In this document: positions 9,053 to 16,704 of the stretch, in pieces
How positions within the stretch are numbered: the first letter of the stretch is position 1
Layout of the letters: every line of letters starts with the position of its first letter
Assembly (NCBI RefSeq): GCF_003265345.1
Contig: NZ_QFWW01000021.1
Coordinates: forward strand, 246,120-310,119
Source of the DNA: Lentzea terrae
GTDB lineage: Bacteria; Actinomycetota; Actinomycetes; Mycobacteriales; Pseudonocardiaceae
DNA length: 64,000 nt
Reading direction: 5' to 3'
The notes under the pieces: model-generated
Database searches by the model: none
Told to the model about the DNA's origin: nothing
What the model saw: only the letters and a program-made list of their open reading frames with translations
Program-made: the position numbers and the translations under genes

Positions 9053-9070
9053 TACGTCAACGTTGACGTA
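9053..9070. promoter_or_regulatory. LacI-family operator 1
   Basis: TACGTCAACGTTGACGTA, a perfect 18-bp palindrome with the central C-G typical of LacI/GalR sites. It lies just ahead of the binding-protein gene in the divergent gap. Confidence 0.75.
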
Positions 9071-9120
9071 ACCGACCGGACAAGAGACGGGCACGGTTAC
9101 GGATGAAGCGGGTATTCCCT

Positions 9121-9138
9121 TACGTCATCGTTGACGCT
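9121..9138. promoter_or_regulatory. LacI-family operator 2
   Basis: TACGTCATCGTTGACGCT, matching operator 1 at 15 of 18 positions, on the LacI-gene side of the gap and 68 bp centre to centre from it. Further GCGTTAC half-like repeats occur at about 9168-9185. Two sites on either side of divergent promoters suggest that one repressor controls both directions. Confidence 0.6.
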
Positions 9139-9194
9139 AGCTTTCGCAGAGAAGACACGACAAGCAGGCGTTACGCAAGCGTTACCCGAAGTGG

Positions 9195-10235
9195 GTGGAC
9201 ATGGATCAAGCAGGCGAAAGACGCGAACCCACGATGCGCGACGTCGCGGCACTCGCGAAGGTCAGCACCAAGACCGTCTCGCGCGTCATCAACGGCCTGC
9301 CCGGCGCCGGTGCCGAAGTCGTCGAACGCGTCCGCGCCGCCGCCCGCACCCTGGGCTACCGCCCCAACCTCGCCGCCAGCGGCCTGCGCCGCTCCGACAA
9401 GCGCAGCGCCACCATCGGCGTGCTGTTCGAGGACCTGTCCAACCCGTTCGACTCCGCCCTGCTGCGCGCCGTCGAGGACCGTGCCCGCCACAACGGCGTG
9501 CTCGTGCTCGCCGGCAGCAGCGAGGACGACCGCGCCCTGCAGGGCGAACTGCTCGTCTCGCTCTCGGCCCGCCGCGTCGACGGCGTCGTCGTCATGGCCG
9601 CCGGCGGCCACCAGGACGCCCTGCAGCAGGAACGCGAACGCGGCACCCCGATGGTGCTCGTCGACCGGCCACCCACCTTCGGCGGCACCGACTGCGTCAC
9701 CACCACCAACCGGGAGAGCTCCCGCGAAGCCGTCCTGCAGCTCGCCGCCCTCGGCCACCGCGACATCGCCTACCTCGGCGACCGCCGCACCCTGTGGACC
9801 AGCCAGGAGCGCTACACCGGCTACCTCGAAGGCCTCGCCCAGGCCGGCCTCACCCTGCGCGAAGAGCTCGTGCGCACCGACCTGCACGGCGCCGACTTCG
9901 CCGAGACCGCGGCCACCGCACTGCTCGACCTCGACCGGCCACCCACCGCCCTGTTCACCGCGCAGAACCTCGTCACCGTCGGCGCCATGCGCGTGCTGCG
10001 CGCCCGCGGCCTGCAACGCCGCATCGCGCTCATCGGCTTCGACGACTTCCCGCTCGCCGACATGCTCGAACCCGGCATCACCGTCGTGCGCCAGGACGTC
10101 CCCGGCATCGGCCGCAAAGCCGCCGAGCTCATCTTCGCCCGCATCAACGGCGACACCTCACCACCCGTGCACGCCGTCGTCCCCGCCGCCCTCGTGCGCC
10201 GCGGCTCCGGCGAGATCGCACCGTCAGCGCCCTAA
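9195..10235 (+). CDS. LacI-family transcriptional regulator
   Basis: A 346-residue repressor. The N-terminal helix-turn-helix T-M-R-D-V-A-A-L-A-K-V-S-x-K-T-V-S-R-V-I-N is at about 13-33, with the hinge Y-R-P-N-L-A-A-S-G-L-R and then a sugar-sensing periplasmic-binding-like core. It probably binds the two palindromes in the 152-bp gap and represses the divergent sugar ABC operon until its sugar appears. The start is GTG 9195 or ATG 9201; neither has a strong ribosome-binding site. The stop overlaps the convergent hydrolase gene by 4 bp. Confidence 0.93.
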   Translation: MDMDQAGERREPTMRDVAALAKVSTKTVSRVINGLPGAGAEVVERVRAAARTLGYRPNLAASGLRRSDKRSATIGVLFEDLSNPFDSALLRAVEDRARHNGVLVLAGSSEDDRALQGELLVSLSARRVDGVVVMAAGGHQDALQQERERGTPMVLVDRPPTFGGTDCVTTTNRESSREAVLQLAALGHRDIAYLGDRRTLWTSQERYTGYLEGLAQAGLTLREELVRTDLHGADFAETAATALLDLDRPPTALFTAQNLVTVGAMRVLRARGLQRRIALIGFDDFPLADMLEPGITVVRQDVPGIGRKAAELIFARINGDTSPPVHAVVPAALVRRGSGEIAPSAP

Positions 10236-11005
10236 TTCGAGGGGACTGACAACACCGCGTCCACGACCTGCGAACCGGACAGCAGCACCTCGTCGTTGTG
10301 ATCGGCGCCCGCGACCTCGATCAACCTCGCCCGCGCCGCCGTCGCCACCGCACGGCTCTGCTCAGGCGGCACCACCGAGTCCGCCGTCCCCAGGATCACC
10401 GTCGTCGGAACGTCCAACGACGACACCCGCTCGACCACCGGGTACTTGTCCTGCAACAACATCTTCACCGGCAGCCACGGATAGTGGTGCGACCCGACCG
10501 ACGCCAGCGACACGAACGGCGACCGCAGCACCAGCCCCAGCGGCGCGCGATGAGTCGCCAGCTCCACCGCCACCGCCGCGCCCAGCGACTCGCCGAAGTA
10601 GATCACCGGACCGTCGATCAGGTCCAACGCCGCCCGCGAGTCGTAGGTCAGCCCCTCCTCGGACGGAGTGCCGGGGTTGCCGCCATAACCGCGGTAGTCG
10701 AACAGCAGGACGGACAGCCCGCGGTCGGTCAGCTCCCGCGCCAGCGGCACCCGCCCCAGCCGGTTACCGCCGTTGCCGGGGAACACGATCACCGTCGCCG
10801 GCGCGTCCCGCACCTCGAAGTGCCAGCCGTCGAGCAGCAGACCGTCCGCCGTCACCAGCCGGACATCACGCCCACCGGGCAGCACCTCCTCTGCGGACGG
10901 CAGCGGACCGGGGGAGGGGAAGTAGACCAGCTTGCGCTGAAAGGCGAAGACCACGGCGACGATGGTGACAACCACCGCCACCGCGATCAACACCGGCCTC
11001 CTCAT
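10232..11005 (-). CDS. membrane-anchored alpha/beta hydrolase
   Basis: A 257-residue hydrolase of the BEM46/ABHD13 type. One N-terminal membrane helix (about 4-22) is followed by an alpha/beta fold with the oxyanion strand V-F-P-G-N-G-G-N, nucleophile elbow GESLG (Ser140), D209 in T-A-D-S-V-V-P-P and His236. It is probably a membrane-bound serine esterase or peptidase facing outward; the substrate is unknown. The ATG at 11005 lacks an upstream ribosome-binding site, but AGGAGG follows it at once, so a downstream TTG or GTG could be the true start. It begins 10 bp after the secreted-protein gene and is probably the tail of the PknG operon. Confidence 0.85.
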   Translation of the reverse strand: MRRPVLIAVAVVVTIVAVVFAFQRKLVYFPSPGPLPSAEEVLPGGRDVRLVTADGLLLDGWHFEVRDAPATVIVFPGNGGNRLGRVPLARELTDRGLSVLLFDYRGYGGNPGTPSEEGLTYDSRAALDLIDGPVIYFGESLGAAVAVELATHRAPLGLVLRSPFVSLASVGSHHYPWLPVKMLLQDKYPVVERVSSLDVPTTVILGTADSVVPPEQSRAVATAARARLIEVAGADHNDEVLLSGSQVVDAVLSVPSN

Positions 11006-11015
11006 GGAGGCAATT

Positions 11016-11438
11016 TCAGCATCTCTTCTCGGTCTTGACGGTGAACGCGTAGCTGGGATCGACGACGAAGTCGACCATCGCCCCCGCCGCACGCGTGCAC
11101 ACCGACAACGTGTCCGTGCCCTTGGACCACACGGCCTGCTGGTTGCGCGGCGCCTTCACGTGGCCGTTCGAGACGGTGGTCTCGACCCACGTGGAGACCT
11201 GGAAATCACCAGCACGGGAGGCGTAGGAGTCCCACACGTACACGTAGGACCAGTTCTTGCCGCACCCCTTGAACTGTTTCACCGACGCCCACGCGTTGGA
11301 GGAGTCGCCGTTGATGTAGGCGGTCTTGCCGATCTGCGTCACCGGGCCACACCCAGGCGCCGACTCGGCGTGCGCCACCCCGGACGAGAGCCCGGCCAGC
11401 GCGAAAGCGGCCACCGCCGCGACAGAAACGAATCTCAC
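11016..11438 (-). CDS. secreted four-cysteine protein of unknown function
   Basis: About 140 residues with a Sec signal peptide (V-R-F-V-S-V-A-A-V-A-A-F-A-L, cleavage after A-H-A). The mature part has exactly four Cys (P-G-C-G, K-G-C-G, S-V-C-T and the last residue), so two disulfides are likely. It is rich in Trp, Tyr and Val, suggesting a beta fold. I do not recognise the family. A longer form starting with GTG at 11528, only 3 bp after the PP2C stop, would put 30 residues ahead of the signal. It lies between the PP2C and hydrolase genes and may be expressed with them. Confidence 0.65.
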   Translation of the reverse strand: MRFVSVAAVAAFALAGLSSGVAHAESAPGCGPVTQIGKTAYINGDSSNAWASVKQFKGCGKNWSYVYVWDSYASRAGDFQVSTWVETTVSNGHVKAPRNQQAVWSKGTDTLSVCTRAAGAMVDFVVDPSYAFTVKTEKRC

Positions 11439-11531
11439 GCCACGACGGTGCCCGCCGCCAGTTAGCCGGCGGTAAATCCGCCGCGCCAGCACGAATTCAC
11501 CAGAAGGTGTGAACTTCGAGAAGTCCACGAC

Positions 11532-12500
11532 CTAGGGCGCAGGCGCGAACGGCACCAGTACGACGGTGATGTTGTCGTGGCCACCCGCTTCGAGGGCGAC
11601 CTTCACGAACTCCTCCGGCCCCGACCCCAGCAGCGGCTGCAGGTCCTCCGGCTGCGGCCGGTAGTTGTGCAGCCCGTCCGAACACAGCACGAACACGCCC
11701 GGCGACGTCGGCTGCAGCGTCGTGACCTGCGGAACCACCTGGCCGGCGTCCGCGCCGATCCACCGCGACAGCACGTGCGCGCGACGGTCCGTGCGCGCCT
11801 GCTCCTCGGTCAGCACGCCCTCCGCGACCAGCTGCGCCGCCCACGTGTCGTCGGTCGTGAGCTGCTTGGAACCCTCCTCGGACAACCAGTACGCGCGTGA
11901 GTCGCCGACCCACCCGATCGTCACCGAGTTGTCCATGACCAGTGCCGACACGAACGTGCACGACGGCGCGACACCTCGGCCACCCGCCTCGACCGGCTCG
12001 TTCTCCACGAGCTGCTCGACCGCGAAGCACGAGGCCGAGACGGCGTCGATCATCGCCTGCTCCGGGTCGGCGGTGTCGATCAGCGCGTTCAGCAGCACGT
12101 CCACCGCAGCGTCGGCAGCGGCCTGCGAAGCCTGCTCGGCGCGCTCGGAGGACGCCACCCCGTCGCAGACGACCGCGGCGACACCCTTGCCCGCCACGTG
12201 CCCGAACGCCATCGAGTCCTCGTTGCGCGCCCGCCGCTTGCCCCGGTCGCTGACACCCGAGACCGCACCGAGCGTGTACTCGACCCGGTCACGCGCCGAT
12301 GGCTGGTGACGGCCGCACTGGGTGCAGTAGTCCTCGTCATCGATGTCGGGCGAGCCGCACAAGATGCACGAGGCCTGCGCGGGACCGGTCGGCCCGCCCA
12401 GCGGCGTGCGGCGGACCAGCAGGTTGCGCCCGCACGCCTCGCAGAACCGGTCCTCCGGCGCTACGGGCGCGAAGCACTCCGGGCACTTCAGGGTGTCCAT
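11532..12500 (-). CDS. PP2C-type protein phosphatase with N-terminal zinc ribbons
   Basis: A 322-residue protein. Residues 1-70 hold two zinc-ribbon-like units (C6-x2-C9...C20-x2-C23, then C-x2-C...C-x2-C). The rest is a PP2C/SpoIIE-type phosphatase with R-A-R-N-E-D-S, V-V-C-D-G-V, G-W-V-G-D-S-R, L-C-S-D-G-L and H-D-N-I-T, which carry the metal-binding aspartates. It should dephosphorylate Ser/Thr proteins. The ATG shares one base with the pknG stop (TGATG), so the two are coupled and the phosphatase is the natural opponent of PknG (inference). It has no membrane segment, unlike PstP. Confidence 0.93.
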   Translation of the reverse strand: MDTLKCPECFAPVAPEDRFCEACGRNLLVRRTPLGGPTGPAQASCILCGSPDIDDEDYCTQCGRHQPSARDRVEYTLGAVSGVSDRGKRRARNEDSMAFGHVAGKGVAAVVCDGVASSERAEQASQAAADAAVDVLLNALIDTADPEQAMIDAVSASCFAVEQLVENEPVEAGGRGVAPSCTFVSALVMDNSVTIGWVGDSRAYWLSEEGSKQLTTDDTWAAQLVAEGVLTEEQARTDRRAHVLSRWIGADAGQVVPQVTTLQPTSPGVFVLCSDGLHNYRPQPEDLQPLLGSGPEEFVKVALEAGGHDNITVVLVPFAPAP

Positions 12501-14629
12501 CAAACCAACGTCCTAGGCCTTACCGCGTTCGCGCGGTCCACCAATGCGATCCGTTCCTCCGGCGTGGCCGCGAACCGGGCCAGCGTGCGGTAGCGCTGCT
12601 CGAGACCCAGCCGAAGCTCGTGTTCGGAGAGTGCACAGTCCAGCACCCTCCCCTCAGCGGCCTGATTGCGGGTCACGTACTCGTACGCCGCCTCCAGCAG
12701 CTCCGCCGACAGCTGGGTGTGCGAATGCACGTCGATGTCCAAGGCGCGCAACCGTTCCCCGGCCGCGACGAGGTCCTCCGCGTCGCTGTGACCGAGCTGC
12801 GCGCGCACCGCCGCGATCTGCGCCGCGAGATGTTGTGAGGAAGTGTCCGGAACGGACAGCAGCACGTCGACCGCTCGCGCCCGGTCACCACACGCCAGCA
12901 GCACACGCGCCAGCCCGAACGCCGCCGACACGTACGCGTGGTCCGTGCGCCACACCAGCTCGTACCAGCCGGCCGCCGCCTTCAGATCACCCATCGCCTC
13001 GTGACACACGCCCAGCGCGAGCTTCGGCGCCGCCTCACCCGGCACCGCCGAGCACACCGCGTCGAAGAACCCCAGCGCGTCGCCGGGACGCTTGTCCATC
13101 AGCGCGGCGAGACCCCGGTACCAGTCCGGCCGCCAGTCCTCGGGGTCCAGTTCGGACTCGTCGAACAGCGACGGCCCCGTCAACCCCTCCAGCTCGCGCA
13201 GAGCGGCCTCGGTGTCACCGGACTCGATCAGCACCCGCACGATCCGGAACCGCACCTCCACGGTCAGCTCCGGTGCCTTGCGCAGGCCGGCCGGGTCCGA
13301 CGTCGTCGCCGTCGCCAGCCAGGAGGCGGCCGCGTCCGAGGTGCTCACGCTCGGCGCGGGCAACGCCGCCGCGACCTCGGCCAGGTCCAGCGCACCCTCC
13401 ACGCCGAATCGGCGCCGCTCCGGCGTGAACTGCCGCGACGGGCCGGGCCGCTGCACGTCGTCCTCGATCGCCAGCACCTCGCGCAGCACGCCGGTGAGCT
13501 GGTCTGCCATGTCCTCGGCGGAGGAGAACCGCAGCTCGGGATTCGGGTTCGTGGCGCGCAGCAGCAGCCGGTGGAACGACTCGAAGCGGCCCAGCAGCGG
13601 TTCCTCGTCCACCGTGGGCAGCCGGTCCTTGCACCGGCCGCGGAAGTCGAACGGGAAGCTCATCACCGCCAGCGCCCGGCCCACGGTGTAGATGTCGGAG
13701 AACACCGACGGCCCGATCGTGCCGATCTCCGGCGCCTGGTAGCCGATCGTGCCGTAGATGGGGGAGTGGTGGTCGTCGATGCGCCGCACCGCGCCCAGGT
13801 CGATCAGCTTGAGCTGCTCCTCTGTGTGGATCATGTTGTCCGGCTTGAAGTCGCAGTACAACAACCCCACACCGTGCAGGTACCCGACCGCGGGCAGGAT
13901 CTCCAGCACGTACGCGATGGCCTGAGCGAGCGGCAGCGCCTCGTCGCCGCGGCCCTCCCGGCGCCGGCGCGTGATCATGTCCTTGATGGACTCGCCGCCG
14001 ACGTACTCCATCACGATGTACTCGACGAGCTTGGCGGTCTCGCGGTCCTCGTGCCGGATGAAGTTGTGGATCTTCACGATGTTCGGGTGCTCGACCTCGG
14101 CCAGGAACCTGCGCTCGGCCAGCGCCGCCGCCATCGCGTCGGCGTCACCCGAGTCGAGCAGGCCTTTCAGCACCACCCACCGGTCGCTCACCGCGTGGTC
14201 CAGCGCCAGGTACAGCCACCCCAGACCACCGTGCGCCAGACACCCCAGCACCTCGTACTGGTCGTGCAGCACCTCACCCGGCTCGAGCTTCGGCGTGAAC
14301 GAGTACGCGTGCCCGCACTGCGGGCAGAACCCCTCCACCCGGCCCGGCTTGCCGTCCTTGCGCCGCCCGACCTTCTTGCCGCACTTCGAGCAGAACCGCT
14401 TGGCCTCCGGCACCTCCGGGTGCTCCAGCACCGCGGTCTTCGGATCCCGGTACGGCACCCGCGGCACCTCGACCAGGCCCGCGCCCAGCCGGCCGCGGCT
14501 CATCGACCGCGCGCTGCCCCGCCGCGAGCGGCCCGAGTTCGAGCGCGAGACCTCCTGCGACACCGACCAGGGTGCGGTCCCCGGTGCCGTCGCGGGCCCG
14601 GTCACGGGCAGGTCAAGTTCTTCACCCAT
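12500..14629 (-). CDS. pknG: serine/threonine protein kinase PknG
   Basis: A 709-residue PknG: a Ser/Arg-rich N-terminal tail, a rubredoxin-like zinc site (C80, C83, C102, C105), a kinase domain from about 125 with Lys155, C-D-F-K-P-D-N (D260), D-L-G (277-279) and G-T-I-G-Y-Q-A-P-E, and a C-terminal TPR region from about 440. This domain order is unique to PknG. In mycobacteria and corynebacteria PknG phosphorylates the FHA protein GarA/OdhI to set 2-oxoglutarate use, in response to aspartate/glutamate sensed by GlnH and GlnX. The same operon order supports this role. It starts 15 bp after glnH with a GGGAGGGG ribosome-binding site. Confidence 0.95.
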   Translation of the reverse strand: MGEELDLPVTGPATAPGTAPWSVSQEVSRSNSGRSRRGSARSMSRGRLGAGLVEVPRVPYRDPKTAVLEHPEVPEAKRFCSKCGKKVGRRKDGKPGRVEGFCPQCGHAYSFTPKLEPGEVLHDQYEVLGCLAHGGLGWLYLALDHAVSDRWVVLKGLLDSGDADAMAAALAERRFLAEVEHPNIVKIHNFIRHEDRETAKLVEYIVMEYVGGESIKDMITRRRREGRGDEALPLAQAIAYVLEILPAVGYLHGVGLLYCDFKPDNMIHTEEQLKLIDLGAVRRIDDHHSPIYGTIGYQAPEIGTIGPSVFSDIYTVGRALAVMSFPFDFRGRCKDRLPTVDEEPLLGRFESFHRLLLRATNPNPELRFSSAEDMADQLTGVLREVLAIEDDVQRPGPSRQFTPERRRFGVEGALDLAEVAAALPAPSVSTSDAAASWLATATTSDPAGLRKAPELTVEVRFRIVRVLIESGDTEAALRELEGLTGPSLFDESELDPEDWRPDWYRGLAALMDKRPGDALGFFDAVCSAVPGEAAPKLALGVCHEAMGDLKAAAGWYELVWRTDHAYVSAAFGLARVLLACGDRARAVDVLLSVPDTSSQHLAAQIAAVRAQLGHSDAEDLVAAGERLRALDIDVHSHTQLSAELLEAAYEYVTRNQAAEGRVLDCALSEHELRLGLEQRYRTLARFAATPEERIALVDRANAVRPRTLV

Positions 14630-14644
14630 CGTCGCGACCCCTCC

Positions 14645-15601
14645 CTAGTCCCGATAACGAGCGACGGGCGGCGCTGGTGCCGGACCCAGCGTGTTCAGCC
14701 AGCGCCGGTAGATCCCGCTCCACGAACCGTCGGTGCGCATCCGCTCCAGCACACCGTTGACGAACCGGACCAGGTCCTCCTGACCCTTCGGGATGCCCAC
14801 CCCGTACGGCTCCTCGGTGAACCGCGCCCCTACCACCTCGGTGTACGGGTCCTGCGCCGCCAGGCCCGCCAGGATCGTGTCGTCGGTGGAGATCGCGTCC
14901 GTCTGCCCCTGCTGCAGCATCACCAGGCAGTCCGTCCAGTTCGGCACGCTCACCGTCGTCTTCACCCGGTTCACGACGTTGTTCAGCGACGTCGACCCCG
15001 ACGCCACGCACACCTTCTTGTCCGCGAGGCTCTCCACGCCCGTGATGCCGGAGTTGCGCCGCGTCAGCACCCGCTGCCCCGCCTGGTAGTAGACCTGGGA
15101 GAAGTCCACGTCCTTCAGCCGGTCGCAGGTCACCGTCATGGTCCGCACGACGACGTCGACGTCACCGCTCTTCAGCACCCCGATCCGTTCCGCCGAGGTG
15201 ACCACCTTGAACTGGATCTTCTTCTCGTCGCCGAAGATGGCCTTCGCGATCTGCCGCGCCACGTCGACGTCGAAGCCCTCCAGTTCGCCGGTGAACGAGT
15301 TGCGGAACCCCATCAGGTACGAGTTCTGGTCCACACCCGCGATCAACCGGCCGCGCTGGAGGATCCGTTCCATGGTCGAACCCGGCGGCATCTGACCCGC
15401 CGCCGGCAGCGGACCCGGCCGCAGGCTCGCCGTCGCGTCGCAGGACGGTGAGGGGCCCGCAGTACTGCTCGGGGCGGCCGTGACCGTGCTCGCGCCGGCC
15501 GGCTGCGGTACCGGAGCGGTGCGCGGGATGATCTCGCTCGGTGCCGGACCGGCCGAACACGCGCTGAGCAGCATCACCGCTGCGAGTGTCAGTCGCCTCA
15601 T
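14645..15601 (-). CDS. glnH: GlnH-type amino-acid-binding lipoprotein
   Basis: A 318-residue lipoprotein with lipobox L-S-A-C (Cys near 15), a Pro/Ser/Ala linker and an SBP_bac_3 domain from about 80: E-G-F-D-V-D-V-A-R-Q-I-A, V-V-R-T-M-T-V-T near the middle and the pocket pattern G-S-T-S. In M. tuberculosis the matching protein binds aspartate and glutamate and signals to PknG rather than feeding a transporter. No permease or ATPase of this type is nearby, which agrees. The ATG at 15601 has GGGAG 6 bp upstream. The sequence up to this start, GGAGTACCGATGA, is nearly repeated at the end of glnX, on the far side of the TnpB insertion. Confidence 0.92.
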   Translation of the reverse strand: MRRLTLAAVMLLSACSAGPAPSEIIPRTAPVPQPAGASTVTAAPSSTAGPSPSCDATASLRPGPLPAAGQMPPGSTMERILQRGRLIAGVDQNSYLMGFRNSFTGELEGFDVDVARQIAKAIFGDEKKIQFKVVTSAERIGVLKSGDVDVVVRTMTVTCDRLKDVDFSQVYYQAGQRVLTRRNSGITGVESLADKKVCVASGSTSLNNVVNRVKTTVSVPNWTDCLVMLQQGQTDAISTDDTILAGLAAQDPYTEVVGARFTEEPYGVGIPKGQEDLVRFVNGVLERMRTDGSWSGIYRRWLNTLGPAPAPPVARYRD

Positions 15602-15610
15602 CGGTACTCC
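15602..15610. repeat. left copy of 9-bp direct repeat flanking the TnpB element
   Basis: CGGTACTCC, identical to 16705-16713. On the coding strand it reads GGAGTACCG, running into ATGA at the glnH start; the other copy runs into TTGA at the glnX stop. In the glnX frame this copy would also read Glu-Tyr-Arg-stop. Confidence 0.6.
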
Positions 15611-16704
15611 CAACGGTGCGTTCTCCCGGCTCCCGCATTGCGGGGAAGTCGGTTGGCACCAGAACCGACCGAGTGGTGCTCTGCATTCGGGTGTTCGCTA
15701 GCCTGTCTGTGCCGTTGCAGCAATGTCTGCGGCACCTCCAGGCAGCGTTCACGGCGTTCTGGCACAAGCGTGCGCGGCACCCGCGATTCAAGGCTCGCAA
15801 GCGAGGAATCTCCTCCGCCGAGTACACGCGTTCCGCGTTCCGGTGGCTGGACGGCAAGCTGACGCTGGCCAAGATGAGCCAGCCGCTGCTGATCGTGTGG
15901 TCGCGGCCATTGCCTGAAGGCGCCGATCCGTCGACAGTCACCGTTTCCCGCGATCCCGCCGGTCGCTGGCATGTCTCGATCTTGACGGAGTCCGCCGTCG
16001 CCACGCTGCCGCCCGCGGAAGGGCGGGTCGGCGTGGACGCCGGGCTGAGCGCACTCATCACGCTGTCGACCGGAGAGAAGACGGCCAATCCGCGACATGG
16101 TGAGCGCGACAGGCACCGGCTGGCACGCGCGCAGCGTGCGCTGGCGCGCAAGCAGAGGGGATCGAAGAATCGGCTCAAGGCTCGGCAACGAGTCGCCCGA
16201 GTCCACGCCAGGATCGCCGACCGTCGTCGCGACTACCTGCACAAGGTCACCACTCGCCTCGTTCGTGACAACCAAACGATCGTGATCGAAGACTTGGCCG
16301 TGCGGAACATGCTGAGCAACCGGCGACTGGCGCGTGCGATCAGTGACGCGAGTTGGGCGACACTCCGCTCGATGCTCGAGTACAAGGCGGAGTGGTACGG
16401 ACGAGACGTCCTCGTGGCCGATCGCTGGTGCCCGAGCAGCAAGAAATGCTCGATGTGCGGTCGCTCGCTCGATCAGCTGACGCTGTCCGACCGCGAATGG
16501 ACGTGTTCCTGCGGGACAGTGCACGATCGCGACATCAATGCTGCCCGTAACATCCTCGCCGCCGGGCTGGCGGTCGCTGCCTGTGGAGGGGACGTAAGAC
16601 CAACCTGGCACAAGCCAGGAAGGCAGTCGCCGGTGAAGCAGGAAACCCGTCCCGCGAGGGTCGGAACTTCCCGCCTGCAGTTCTAGGCGTGGGAGGGAAG
16701 TCAA
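15611..16704 (+). mobile_element. degenerate IS605/IS1341-type (TnpB-only) element
   Basis: Bounded by glnH and glnX. The right end has the usual form: the tnpB stop lies inside a hairpin (CCCGCCT at 16670-16676 pairing with AGGCG-T-GGG at 16685-16693), followed by G-T-C-A-A. A possible left-end hairpin is GTCGGTT/AACCGAC (15648-15654, 15663-15669). About 200 bp of the tnpB 5' end is missing between this hairpin and the first homologous codon. No tnpA is present. The ends are inferred, not proven. Confidence 0.65.
15700..16686 (+). pseudogene. tnpB: 5'-truncated TnpB (IS605 OrfB) nuclease
   Basis: Homology to actinobacterial TnpB begins abruptly at L-S-V-P-L-Q-Q (about 15700) and runs to the end. 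The open frame extends up to 15586 but those codons do not look like TnpB, so about the first 70 residues (start of the wedge domain) are lost. What remains looks intact: RuvC Asp in V-G-V-D-A-G, Glu in I-V-I-E-D-L, the zinc site C-x2-C...C-x-C, and Asp in H-D-R-D-I-N-A-A. TnpB is an RNA-guided nuclease that uses a transcript of the element's right end. Without its N-terminus it is probably inactive. It lies antisense between glnX and glnH. Confidence 0.8.

Noticed and set aside
10230..10255. TTGTCAGTCCCC on the minus strand that resembles the RecA-NDp -35
   Set aside because: It lies inside the last codons of the hydrolase gene, no proper -10 follows at the right distance, and it would point into the 3' end of the LacI gene.
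15700..16686. TnpB remnant as a nuclease-dead repressor (TldR-like)
   Set aside because: Those proteins have lost RuvC residues; here RuvC is intact and the N-terminus is missing, which fits decay better.
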